Source of the DNA: Thioalkalivibrio sp. XN279
Lineage (GTDB): Bacteria; Pseudomonadota; Gammaproteobacteria; Steroidobacterales; XN24
Reading direction: 5' to 3'
Assembly (NCBI RefSeq): GCF_011089885.1
Contig: NZ_JAANBD010000028.1
Location: 359,971-423,970, forward strand
DNA length: 64,000 nucleotides
The translations under genes and the position numbers were made by a program. This document shows, in pieces, positions 26,177 through 34,643 of this stretch. Position 1 is the stretch's first letter. Each line of letters starts with the position of its first letter. The notes under the pieces were generated by a model. It did not search any database. It saw only the letters and a list, made by a program, of their open reading frames with translations, and was not told where the DNA came from.

Positions 26177-26935
26177 CTACAGGGAGCGCCAGTCCAGCCC
26201 GGCCTGCTGGCGCGCCACCGCAACGTCCTGCGGCGGGCAATCCAGCACCGCCGCCAGGGCCTGTTGCGCCAGCTCGGGCCGGTTGTTGTGGTCCGAGAGG
26301 TGCAGTGCGACCAGGTGCTGCAGGCGCGCGATGTCGACGCTCGCCAGCAGCTCGGCGGCCTGCCCGTTGGAGAGGTGGCCGAGGCCGCCCCCGACCCGCC
26401 GCTTCAGGGATTCCGGGTAAGGCCCCCCGGCCAGCATGGCCTCGTCATGGTTGCACTCCACTGCCAGCGCATCGCAGCCCTGCAGGCTGGCGACGACGTG
26501 CGGAGTCACCCGGCCCAGGTCGGTGATGATGGCCAGCCGCACGGCCCCGTCGGCGAACAGGAACTGGCAAGGCTCGCGCGCGTCGTGCGGTACCGGTACC
26601 GGTGTGATCTCGAAGGGACCGAGCGCGAAGGGTTCGTGTGCGCTGATCAGCTCCAGGCGCGGCGGCGGGGTCATGCGAAAGCCCTTCGCGGTCCCGGCGG
26701 TGGCCAGCACGCGCAGCCGGTGACGCGTGGCGAAGCGCGCCACGCCGCCGATGTGGTCGCTGTGCTCGTGGGTCACCAGGATGGCCTCGATGTCGGCCGG
26801 GTCGCGCCCGAGCGCTGCGAGCCGCGCCTCGGCCGCCTTCAGGCCGAGGCCGCAATCCAGCATGACGCAGCGGCCGTCGGCTTCCACCAGCGCGGCGTTG
26901 CCGCGACTGCCGCTGGCCAGCCAGGAAAATCGCAC
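26177..26935 (-). CDS. MBL-fold metallo-hydrolase (YycJ/PhnP-like)
   Basis: A 252-residue metallo-beta-lactamase-fold hydrolase. The metal motif THEHSDHIGG (about 57-66), the GSRGN opening, FLFADGAVRLAIITDLG and the late HLSDHNNRPE are typical of the YycJ/PhnP/RNase-Z-like branch with predicted nuclease or phosphodiesterase activity. It starts 8 bp after the DUF1820 gene, suggesting one transcript. The substrate is unknown. Confidence 0.88.
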   Translation of the reverse strand: MRFSWLASGSRGNAALVEADGRCVMLDCGLGLKAAEARLAALGRDPADIEAILVTHEHSDHIGGVARFATRHRLRVLATAGTAKGFRMTPPPRLELISAHEPFALGPFEITPVPVPHDAREPCQFLFADGAVRLAIITDLGRVTPHVVASLQGCDALAVECNHDEAMLAGGPYPESLKRRVGGGLGHLSNGQAAELLASVDIARLQHLVALHLSDHNNRPELAQQALAAVLDCPPQDVAVARQQAGLDWRSL

Positions 26936-26943
26936 CGGGGACC

Positions 26944-27285
26944 CTACTTGCCGCGGGAGGAATCAGTGCCCGGCGCGTACACCGGCAGCGGGAACTGGGC
27001 CACGTTGCCGCCCTCGATGGCGCTGATCTTGCTGACGCCCTGCGTCTCCACCTCGTCGACGCGCAGCACGGAATGCAGCGGGATATAACTGCGCTGGACG
27101 CCCGCAAACTCCGAGCGGATGCGCTCCTCGGACGGATCCACCACCACCGAGCTGCGCTCGCCGAATACCAGCTCCTCCACCGCAAGGAACCCGAACAGGT
27201 CGCCCTGGGACACGGACCGGGCATAAATCTCGTAGACCTTGCCCTGGTTGACGAATAGGACCTTGTAGATGCGCCTGTTTGCCAT
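26944..27285 (-). CDS. DUF1820 family protein
   Basis: A 113-residue conserved gammaproteobacterial protein of unknown role. The family opening RRIYKVLFVNQGKVYEIYARSV and the middle FLAVEELVFGERSSVVVDPSEE are clear. The true start is the ATG at 27285; upstream frame to 27348 lacks family similarity. DUF1820 genes are common near translation or cell-envelope genes, but here it only pairs with the MBL hydrolase and is divergent from tagH. Confidence 0.88.
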   Translation of the reverse strand: MANRRIYKVLFVNQGKVYEIYARSVSQGDLFGFLAVEELVFGERSSVVVDPSEERIRSEFAGVQRSYIPLHSVLRVDEVETQGVSKISAIEGGNVAQFPLPVYAPGTDSSRGK

Positions 27286-27429
27286 GGGACTCACTGTAAC
27301 GGAGGGGGGAAGCGACCACCTGCGGCGGGAAAGCGTGACGCAGTTCACATAATGTGTCGTTGTGGCCGGGCCGCGTTTAACCTATTTTTGCTGCATACGC
27401 CCTCAAGTCAATGTTTTGCCGGAATCCAA

Positions 27430-28728
27430 ATGCCCCTGACCCTGAAGATCGTCAGCAAGCAGAAGCACATTCTCGGCGCCGACAGCGTACGGGTCTTCAG
27501 CGTGCATGGGGGTTCCATCGGCCGGGCCTCGGACAACGACTGGGTGCTGCCGGACCCCGACCGCTACATCTCGGGTCACCATGCCAGCGTCGATTACCGT
27601 GACGGCGCCTACTACCTGCGCGACACCAGCACCAACGGGGTCTACGTCAATCGCTCCGACCAGCCGGTCGGCCGCGGCACGCCGATCCGGCTCTACGACG
27701 GCGACGAGCTGCGCATGGGCGACTACCTGTTCCGCGTCAGCATCATCCAGGTGAGCCAGAACGAGGAGGAGTCGCGCGGCCCCCGCCTGAAGCGCAAGGA
27801 GGAGGATCCCGCCGCCCTTTCGCTGAAGCTGCTCAGCGAGCACGCCGAGGCCGGCGAAGACGCGCAGGAACGGCTCGACCGCCAGCTCTCCGGTCGTCAT
27901 TCTGCGGGCGACGACATGCTCGCCACCGTCCGCGTCACGGATGCGGAAATCGACACCCAGGCGGACGTCGACCGCAAGAAGGTCGCGGCGCTCAAGCAGC
28001 AGGAGTCTGCGCACTCCAGCGCCGGCGACTCGCTGCGCTTAGACAGCGTGCCCGACCTGCCTGGCCTGCCCAAGGCCGCCCCGCGGGGCGGCGAGCGCCG
28101 CGATTTCACGGAGGCTGTGCGCATGCTGCTGGAGCATGCCGGCCTCGATCCGGCCAACGTCGCGCGCGAGGACGAGGACGAGATCATCGCCGTCGCCGGG
28201 CAGTTCATCCGCAGCGCCACCGACGGACTGCGCGTGCTGCTGGAACAGCGCGGCAAGACCAAGAGCCAGTTCCGTATCAGCCAGACCGGTTTCCAGGCCG
28301 CCGGCAACAACCCGATCAAGCTCATGTCGACCACGGAAGAAGCGCTGGAGAACATGTTCCACCGCCAGGAAGACGTCGACCCGGAGGCTTACCTCGGCCC
28401 GCTGCAGGCGGTCGAAGACGCCGTGCGCGACCTGCGCATCCACCAGGTCGCCGTGATGAAGGCCATGCAGGTGGCGGTGCGCGAACTGCTCGACAAGCTC
28501 GACCCCGGCGAACTGGAGGAGCGTTTCCGCCAGGGCGCCAAGGGCGGCGGGCTGTTGTCCAGCTCGCAGAAAAGCCGTTACTGGGAGCTGTACCAGGAAG
28601 CCTATCGCTCGATCGCGGGCTTCCCGGACGAGAGCTTCACCGCCGTCGTCGGCGCGCGCTTCGCGGACGCCTATGACCGCGAGGTGCAGACCTCGGTGTC
28701 GCGCGAGGCGCGCAAGAAACGCAGCTAG
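27430..28728 (+). CDS. tagH: type VI secretion-associated FHA protein TagH
   Basis: A 432-residue protein with an N-terminal FHA phosphothreonine-binding domain (SIGRASDNDWVLPD, SGHHASVDY, TSTNGVYVN; about 30-100), a charged linker, and a C-terminal TagH/T6SS-FHA domain (AVEDAVRDLRIHQVAVMKAM, LDKLDPGELEERFRQ, SRYWELYQEAYRSI). In other bacteria such proteins are phosphorylated by the PpkA kinase to trigger type VI assembly. No other T6SS gene lies in the window, so it is an orphan here; the Ser/Thr kinase at 1359 is the only kinase of that class present. The ATG at 27430 was chosen as the FHA domain follows directly. Confidence 0.9.
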   Translation: MPLTLKIVSKQKHILGADSVRVFSVHGGSIGRASDNDWVLPDPDRYISGHHASVDYRDGAYYLRDTSTNGVYVNRSDQPVGRGTPIRLYDGDELRMGDYLFRVSIIQVSQNEEESRGPRLKRKEEDPAALSLKLLSEHAEAGEDAQERLDRQLSGRHSAGDDMLATVRVTDAEIDTQADVDRKKVAALKQQESAHSSAGDSLRLDSVPDLPGLPKAAPRGGERRDFTEAVRMLLEHAGLDPANVAREDEDEIIAVAGQFIRSATDGLRVLLEQRGKTKSQFRISQTGFQAAGNNPIKLMSTTEEALENMFHRQEDVDPEAYLGPLQAVEDAVRDLRIHQVAVMKAMQVAVRELLDKLDPGELEERFRQGAKGGGLLSSSQKSRYWELYQEAYRSIAGFPDESFTAVVGARFADAYDREVQTSVSREARKKRS

Positions 28729-30194
28729 CCCTTCTCCGCCGCCGCCAGGCGCGGCGTGTCCGCGCCGGATTCCGCGCGCCGTGCGATCGCCTCGGTCATG
28801 CGGCTGAAGATCAGGCCGTGGAATGGCGCCAGCGGGTACCAGTAGAGGAGTCCCCACGCGCCCTTCGGATGCCAGTAGGCGGTGGCGGTGATGCGCGTGC
28901 CCTCGCCCTCCGGCTCGAGCTCGAACTCCAGGATGCCGGCGCCCGGCGCTTTCATGCCGAACAGGAGCGTGAGCCGGCGCTCGAGCTCGAGCCCGATGAC
29001 GCGCCACGAATCGACGGTATCGCCCACGCGCAGCTCGCGCTCGTGGCGTCGGCCGCGGTTGAAGCCGGGGCCGCCGATGAACCAGTCCGCCAGCTCGCGC
29101 AGGGTCCAGAGGAAATCGAGGGCGTAATAGCGGTTCTTGCCGCCGATGGCGGCGATCACCTGCCAGGCCTCCCCGGGCGCAGCAGTGGTCGAGGCGCTGC
29201 CGGAACTGCGCTTGGCGTAAAAGGCGTAGTCCTGGCGGTAGTTGCGGTACATCAGCGCGCCTTCCGTCCAGCGCGCCGCCACCGCCTGGCGCCGCTCCGC
29301 CTCCAGCGCGGCGCTCACGGCGGCCCGGTAATCCAGCAGGCGCTGCGGCACCAGTGCGCGCAGCGGCTCGGGATCCGCGGGGATGTCGTGCGCCAGGCCG
29401 CCGATGAGCGCGCGCGCCACGGGCGTGGGCACCGTGGTCACCAGGCCCAGCCAGTACGACGACAGCATGGGCGAAAGCACCGGGACCGGCACGATGCGCG
29501 TCTTGCGCCCCACCACCTCGCCGTAGATGCGCATCAACTCTTCGTAGGACAGCATCTCGGGACCGGCAGCGTCATAGATGCGGCCCGCGCTCTCCTCGTG
29601 CTCCGGGATGCGCGCCAGGTATTCGAGCAGGTTGTCCAGCGCGATGGGCGGCATGCGTGCGCGCACCCAGCGCGGCGTGACCATGGCCGGCAGCGCACCG
29701 ACCAGGTCGCGAATCACCTCGAAGGCGGCGGAGCCCGGCCCGACGATGATGCCGGCGCGGATCTCCGTCACCGGGACCGCCCCATGGCGCAGGCGATCCC
29801 CGGTCTCCTTGCGCGAGACCAGGTGCTCGGAACGCGCGCCCTCGGGGATCAGGCCGCCGAGGTACACGATGCGGCGCACGCCGGCACGCGCCGCGGCAGC
29901 CGCAAAATTATCAGCGCACTCCAGGTCGAGCTGCCCGAAATCGGCCCCGGCGGCCATGGAATGGACCAGGTAGTACGCCGTGTCGACGCCCTTGAGCACG
30001 GCGTCCAGCGTGTCCGGCTCCAGGGCGTCGGCGGACATGCGCTCGACGGTTTCCCAGCCGGGCCGCTCGAGGGAGGCCGCATCGCGCGCCACGGCGCGCA
30101 CACGCTTCCCCGCCGCCAGCAGGTAAGGCACGAGGTGGCCGCCGATGTAGCCGCTGGCGCCGAAGACCAGGTTGAGCGGGCGTCGCCTGGCCAT
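28725..30194 (-). CDS. SDR-type oxidoreductase with C-terminal DUF2867
   Basis: A 489-residue two-domain protein. Residues 1-300 are an NAD(P)-binding atypical SDR (LVFGASGYIGGHLVPYLL, YYLVHSMAAGADF, IVYLGGLIPEGA); residues about 320-480 are a DUF2867 domain (WQVIAAIGGKNRYYALDFLW, TYWHPKG-like end with LLYWYPLAPFH), a START/polyketide-cyclase-like fold. This fusion is widespread but its substrate is unknown. Its ATG overlaps the stop of the next upstream gene by one base, and its stop overlaps that of convergent tagH by 4 bp. Confidence 0.88.
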   Translation of the reverse strand: MARRRPLNLVFGASGYIGGHLVPYLLAAGKRVRAVARDAASLERPGWETVERMSADALEPDTLDAVLKGVDTAYYLVHSMAAGADFGQLDLECADNFAAAAARAGVRRIVYLGGLIPEGARSEHLVSRKETGDRLRHGAVPVTEIRAGIIVGPGSAAFEVIRDLVGALPAMVTPRWVRARMPPIALDNLLEYLARIPEHEESAGRIYDAAGPEMLSYEELMRIYGEVVGRKTRIVPVPVLSPMLSSYWLGLVTTVPTPVARALIGGLAHDIPADPEPLRALVPQRLLDYRAAVSAALEAERRQAVAARWTEGALMYRNYRQDYAFYAKRSSGSASTTAAPGEAWQVIAAIGGKNRYYALDFLWTLRELADWFIGGPGFNRGRRHERELRVGDTVDSWRVIGLELERRLTLLFGMKAPGAGILEFELEPEGEGTRITATAYWHPKGAWGLLYWYPLAPFHGLIFSRMTEAIARRAESGADTPRLAAAEKG

Positions 30195-31123
30195 CAGGCG
30201 CTCGGGTTCACGTAGGCCAGCGCAGCGGGCTCGAAGCGCCGCGGCTGGATACCGAACATCGACCAGGCCTCGCTGCCGTCGCAGGCGTTACCCTCGAGCA
30301 GCATGTCGAGCTGGGCGCGGGTCACCGGGAACCAGGCGAAGCGGTCCAAGAGGGCCGCCGCGGCGCGCGGCACCGCGACCGGCGCCGGCACCATCAGCTT
30401 GCGCTTCCCCGCGGCCGCGGCAATCACGCGCAGGATCTCGCGCCACTCCGGGGCCTCGGGACCGCCCAGCGGGAACACCCGGCGCACGCTGGCCGGCGTC
30501 TCGAGGGCGCGCACGAAGGCCTCGGCCACGTCCTCCACCGCCACCGGCGACATGCGGAAGCGCCCGGCGCCGGCAGGCCACAGCCCGGCGTGGAACAAGG
30601 GCGCCGGGATCGGCGGCTTGAGCATCTGCTCGTAGAGCATGCTGCAGAACTCCATGCGCCCGCGCGGGTCGCCGAACACCACGGAAGGACGAAACACCGT
30701 CCAGTCGAGCCCGCTCGCCGCCAGGTATTGCTCGGCGCGGAACTTGGTGGACTGGTAGCCGGTGCCGTCCGGCTTGACGCCGTTCGCACTCATGAGCACG
30801 AAACGCTGCACACCGGCGGCGACGGCCGCGTCCACGACCCGCGCCGCGCCCTGGTAATGCATCTTCTCCCAGGTGACGCCCTGGTCCGGGAACTCCCGCA
30901 GCAGGCCGATGTTGTAGATCACGGCCTCGGCGCCTGCCAGGCAACGGGCGATGGCGCCGCGATCGTCGATGTCGCCGGGAACGATTTCGCAGCGCTCCGG
31001 TTGCACCACCTTGGACTCGCTGCCGGGCCGCACCAGCAGGCGCGGCGCATGGCCGTGCGCAAGCAGGGCATCGACGAGGTAGCTCCCGACGAAACCCGTG
31101 CCACCGAACAGGGCGACTTTCAT
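30194..31123 (-). CDS. NDUFA9-like NAD(P)-binding protein
   Basis: A 309-residue atypical SDR resembling the bacterial relatives of complex I subunit NDUFA9: VALFGGTGFVGSYLVDALL, AVIYNIGLLREFPDQG, FVLMSANGVKPDGTGYQSTKF and FRPSVVFGDPRGRMEF. Such proteins keep NADPH bound but often lack SDR catalysis. It sits between the DUF2867 fusion and the DCC protein with overlapping codons on both sides, so the three make one operon; no complex I genes are in the window. Confidence 0.87.
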   Translation of the reverse strand: MKVALFGGTGFVGSYLVDALLAHGHAPRLLVRPGSESKVVQPERCEIVPGDIDDRGAIARCLAGAEAVIYNIGLLREFPDQGVTWEKMHYQGAARVVDAAVAAGVQRFVLMSANGVKPDGTGYQSTKFRAEQYLAASGLDWTVFRPSVVFGDPRGRMEFCSMLYEQMLKPPIPAPLFHAGLWPAGAGRFRMSPVAVEDVAEAFVRALETPASVRRVFPLGGPEAPEWREILRVIAAAAGKRKLMVPAPVAVPRAAAALLDRFAWFPVTRAQLDMLLEGNACDGSEAWSMFGIQPRRFEPAALAYVNPSA

Positions 31124-31506
31124 GACATGCTCCTCGCGCCGGGCACCGGGCAGGTCCCGCTGCTGCAGCGCTTCTCAAACCTGCCCCGACTGTGCCAGCG
31201 ATAGGCCCGGTCGAACAAGCGCTCCATGCCGGCCGCGCGCACCCCGCGTGACAGCCAGCGCCAGCCGGGCAGCTGGTCCCACAGCAGGAGGAAGGCGTCG
31301 CCGCCGGCCACCAGCCGGCCGTGACGGTCGCGCACGTGCAGGGTTTCCATCGCCGCGGCAAAACTGACGCCCTCGGCGGTCAGCGCCTCCGGCTGGACCA
31401 TGAGATCCACCCACTCGGTGCGTCGCGCCCAGTCGCGTCCCTGCCAGTGGGCGGCGCCGGCGGCGCAGACGGGGCAACCGCTGTCAAAGTAAACGATCGT
31501 TTTCAT
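31120..31506 (-). CDS. DCC-family thiol-disulfide oxidoreductase (DUF393)
   Basis: A 128-residue protein with the DCC family start IVYFDSGCPVCAAGAAHW, containing a CPVC redox pair in a thioredoxin-like fold, and a WRWLSRGVRAAGMERLFDRAYRW helical end. Members are small thiol oxidoreductases of unknown partner. It is the first gene of the three-gene minus unit (4-bp overlap with the next) and is divergent from menG, 99 bp away. Confidence 0.88.
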   Translation of the reverse strand: MKTIVYFDSGCPVCAAGAAHWQGRDWARRTEWVDLMVQPEALTAEGVSFAAAMETLHVRDRHGRLVAGGDAFLLLWDQLPGWRWLSRGVRAAGMERLFDRAYRWHSRGRFEKRCSSGTCPVPGARSMS

Positions 31507-31605
31507 GCCGCTGCATTCGTTGCGTGTGTCGCCGCCGGATTCGGTCCTTGCCGCCCGCCGGGCCCTGTCTTAAGGTACGCCGGCCAACAGCCACCGGTCC
31601 AAGCC

Positions 31606-32328
31606 GTGTCAGACCTTTCCCATACTTTCGGCAGCCAGGAAGTCGATCCGCGCGAGCGGGAACAGCTGGTGCGCGACGTGTTCCGGCGCGTGGCGCGCCG
31701 CTACGACCTCATGAACGACCTGATGAGCTTCGGCATCCACCGGCTGTGGAAGCGCTCCATGGCCTGGGCGGTGAACCCCGGCCCGGGCCAGTGCATCGTG
31801 GACCTCGCCGGCGGCACCGGTGACATCGCGCACCGCCTGGCCGGCGTAGACCGCCAGGTGATCGTGGTCGACCCCAGTTACGAGATGATGGCCGCCGGGC
31901 GCGACAGCCGGCACCACGCCCTGCGCTGGGTCGCCGGCACGGCCGAACAGATGCCCTTGCCGGACGCCAGCGTCGACGCCGTCACCATCGCTTTCGGCAT
32001 CCGCAACGTCACCCGCATCGAGGACGCGCTGGCCGAGATCCTGCGCGTGCTCAAGCCCGGCGGCCGGCTGCTGTGCCTCGAGTTCTCGCGCGTGCAGGGC
32101 CCCCTGCGCGTGCCTTACGAGTTCTACAACCGCTGGGCCATCCCCGCCATCGGCGCGATGGTGGCCGGCGACACTTCCGCCTATCGCTACCTGGTGGAGT
32201 CCATCCGCCGCTTTCCGGACCAGCAGGCCTTCTGCGGCATCCTGCGCCAGGCCGGGTTCACCGACGTCTGGTACCGCAACTACAGCATGGGGATCGCCGC
32301 CCTGCACGTCGGCTCCCGGCCGGCATGA
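31606..32328 (+). CDS. menG: demethylmenaquinone/ubiquinone C-methyltransferase
   Basis: A 240-residue SAM methyltransferase of the UbiE/MenG family, placing the ring methyl of menaquinone (and of ubiquinone if made). The N-terminal VFRRVARRYDLMNDLMSFG, motif I DLAGGTGDIAHRL, and AFGIRNVTRIEDAL with LEFSRVQGP are diagnostic. The start is the GTG at 31606; the open frame extends upstream without family similarity. It overlaps menE by ATGA, so within this locus its menaquinone role is the firm one. Confidence 0.93.
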   Translation: MSDLSHTFGSQEVDPREREQLVRDVFRRVARRYDLMNDLMSFGIHRLWKRSMAWAVNPGPGQCIVDLAGGTGDIAHRLAGVDRQVIVVDPSYEMMAAGRDSRHHALRWVAGTAEQMPLPDASVDAVTIAFGIRNVTRIEDALAEILRVLKPGGRLLCLEFSRVQGPLRVPYEFYNRWAIPAIGAMVAGDTSAYRYLVESIRRFPDQQAFCGILRQAGFTDVWYRNYSMGIAALHVGSRPA

Positions 32329-33638
32329 CCGCCGCGCCGCCGGTGGCCCCGCTCGCCGCGCTGGCGCGGCGGCCCGCGGCGGACCCGGTGCTTTACTGGC
32401 CCGGCGGCGTGATGAGCGCCGGCGAACTCCGGCGCCGGATCGCCAGTCTCGCGGCAGCGGCCGCCGCGCACTCCCCCGGGCCTGGCCCGCTGCGTGTCAC
32501 CAGCACCGACCGCCTGGAAATGCTCACAGGCGTGCTGGCGGGGCTGTCGCTGGGACGGCCGGTGCTGCCGCTGGCCGCTGCATCCGGAGATGATCCGGCA
32601 TGGGGACTGCCCCCCGGCACAAAACCGGCTGCAGAACTCTGGGTGCCGACCAGCGGCAGCAGTGGCCCGGCGCGCATCGCGCGGCTGCCGGCAGCCGCAC
32701 TGGATGCGCACGTGGCTGCCAGCACGGCCGTGCTCCCGCGCCTCGGGCCGGGCGATCGCTGGCTGGTGTGCCTGCCGATGCACACCATCGGCGCCCTGGC
32801 CGCCGCCTGGCGCGCGCTCAGCGCCGGCGCCTCGCTGGCCCTGCTGAAGGGCTTCGATGCGGCGGCCGCACGGGCGCTCATGGCCGCGGGCGCGACGCAT
32901 GTCTCCGTGGTCCCGGCCATGCTCGCGCCGCTGGCCGCGGCGAAGGCCCCGCCGCCGCGAGGGCTGCGCTGCCTGTTGTCCGGTGGCGGACCCCTGTCGC
33001 AGGAGGCGGCGGATATCGCGCTCGCGCAAGGCTGGCCGCTGTGGCAGGGCTGGGGCATGACCGAGACCTGCGCGCACGTCGCGGCCGGGCCGGTCGACGC
33101 CGCCTGGCAGCCCGGGGTGGTGGGACGCCCGCTCCCCGGCGCGGAGCTCTCCGTCGAGCCCGGGAGCGGGCGCATCCGCATTGCCGGGCCGATGGTCATG
33201 GCCGGCTACCTCGACCCGGGCGGCTCGCGCGACGCGGGACTCGCCGCGGACGGCAGTTTCCTCAGCAGCGACGCCGGCGAGTGGCTGGACGACGGCCGGC
33301 TGCGCTTGCTCGGGCGCGCGGATGAAGTCATTGTCAGCGGCGGCGTGAACATCCATCCCGAGACGGTCGAAGCGGCGCTCGAGGCCTGTCCCGGCGTCGA
33401 CGAAGCGGGCGTCACGAGCCGGCCCGACCCGCGCTGGGGTGCGCTGGTGGTCGCGGTTTACGCCGGGGACATCACGCCGCCGGCGCTGGATGAGTGGGCG
33501 CGGCAGCACCTGCCGGCCACCGTCCGGCCGCGTCGCTTCCTGCGCGTGGCGCGCCTGCCGCGCAACGCCATGGGCAAGCTGCTACGCCGTCAGCTCGGCG
33601 AGCTCGGGCTCGAAGCCGAGGCCGGGCCGCTCGGCTAA
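32325..33638 (+). CDS. menE: o-succinylbenzoate--CoA ligase
   Basis: A 437-residue acyl-adenylating enzyme that activates o-succinylbenzoate with CoA. The P-loop-like VPTSGSSGPARIARLP (about 110), the GWGMTETCAHV motif and the C-terminal GRADEVIVSGGVNIHPETVE hinge plus the lysine of RNAMGKLLRRQ are present. It is short for the family but complete. The start overlaps the menG stop (ATGA). Its last 57 bp overlap the end of menC on the opposite strand. Confidence 0.92.
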   Translation: MTAAPPVAPLAALARRPAADPVLYWPGGVMSAGELRRRIASLAAAAAAHSPGPGPLRVTSTDRLEMLTGVLAGLSLGRPVLPLAAASGDDPAWGLPPGTKPAAELWVPTSGSSGPARIARLPAAALDAHVAASTAVLPRLGPGDRWLVCLPMHTIGALAAAWRALSAGASLALLKGFDAAAARALMAAGATHVSVVPAMLAPLAAAKAPPPRGLRCLLSGGGPLSQEAADIALAQGWPLWQGWGMTETCAHVAAGPVDAAWQPGVVGRPLPGAELSVEPGSGRIRIAGPMVMAGYLDPGGSRDAGLAADGSFLSSDAGEWLDDGRLRLLGRADEVIVSGGVNIHPETVEAALEACPGVDEAGVTSRPDPRWGALVVAVYAGDITPPALDEWARQHLPATVRPRRFLRVARLPRNAMGKLLRRQLGELGLEAEAGPLG

Positions 33639-34643
33639 CTGCAGCACGCCGCCCGGCGCCGGCGCGGGACCGAGCAGCCTGCTCAGCCAGCTGGCGGTGT
33701 CGAGACCGTGCGCCAGGCCGTTGCCCAGCACCGCGGCGAGATGCGCCGACAGCCACAGGCCGACCGCGGTATCGACGCTCGCCGTGACGATGCTCTCGGT
33801 GCGCGGGCGCAGCGCCAGCGCCAGGACGCGCGAAGGACCGCCCACCACCATGGGCTTCAGCACCTGGCGGCGCACCGGCAGCGCCGTCTCCTCCGGCCAC
33901 GACGACAGGGACTCGTCCAGGGCGATGGAGAAATCCACCATGCCCTGCAGCCGGGCCAGGTCCTGTGCGTCGGCGTCGGCCGCGGGTTCCTCGAGACCCT
34001 CGATCGGCAGGCCCGCAAAGCGCGGCAGGACCTGCTCCGCCTCGGCCGTGGTCCAGCCGCGATTCACGTCGAGCCGCAGCTGCAGGCCGTCGGGCAGCGA
34101 CTCCATGGCGCGGAAGAACAAGGGCAACTCGTCTGCCAGCGGCGCGGTCGCCAGCTTCAGCTTGGCCACCTCGAAGCCCCGGCGGCGCGCCTCGACCAGG
34201 CGCGCGCCCAGGTCCTCGTCGACGGCGCCGACAAAGGCGTTGACGCGCACCTCGCCGCTCGCGTCCGGCCGCAGCTGGCGGAACAACGGCACGCCGGCCC
34301 GCCGCGCCTCCAGGTCCAGCAGGGCGCACTCCAGCCCGCAACGCGCCGCCGGCCGCTCGCGCCCGGGCAGCCGCGCCCGCGCCTCGGCCGCGGACAATCC
34401 CGCCAATTCTGCGCTCGCCCGGCGCAGCGCGGCCTCGGCGAGGTCCGCCGTCTCGGTACCGGCGCCCGGCAGCCCGGCGGTCTCGCCCCAGCCGTGCGCG
34501 CCCTCGCTGTCCTCGACCCGGACCAGCCAGCCGCGGCGCAGCACCGTGTCGCCACGCGCGCACTTCCATGGGCGCGACAGCGGGATCGCGTAGGGGTGCA
34601 ACTCGATCCGGGCGATGCTGCGCCCGGCGCCCGCCTCAGACAC
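33582..34643 (-). CDS. menC: o-succinylbenzoate synthase
   Basis: A 353-residue enolase-superfamily enzyme dehydrating SHCHC to o-succinylbenzoate. Visible are the catalytic lysine pair in EVAKLKLA, metal ligands in LRLDVNRGW, EGLEEPAAD and FSIALDESL, and the second catalytic region QVLKPMVVGG. The start is inferred as a GTG at 34643 overlapping the menA stop by 8 bp. The end overlaps menE antisense by 57 bp. Confidence 0.92.
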   Translation of the reverse strand: MSEAGAGRSIARIELHPYAIPLSRPWKCARGDTVLRRGWLVRVEDSEGAHGWGETAGLPGAGTETADLAEAALRRASAELAGLSAAEARARLPGRERPAARCGLECALLDLEARRAGVPLFRQLRPDASGEVRVNAFVGAVDEDLGARLVEARRRGFEVAKLKLATAPLADELPLFFRAMESLPDGLQLRLDVNRGWTTAEAEQVLPRFAGLPIEGLEEPAADADAQDLARLQGMVDFSIALDESLSSWPEETALPVRRQVLKPMVVGGPSRVLALALRPRTESIVTASVDTAVGLWLSAHLAAVLGNGLAHGLDTASWLSRLLGPAPAPGGVLQLAERPGLGFEPELAELTA

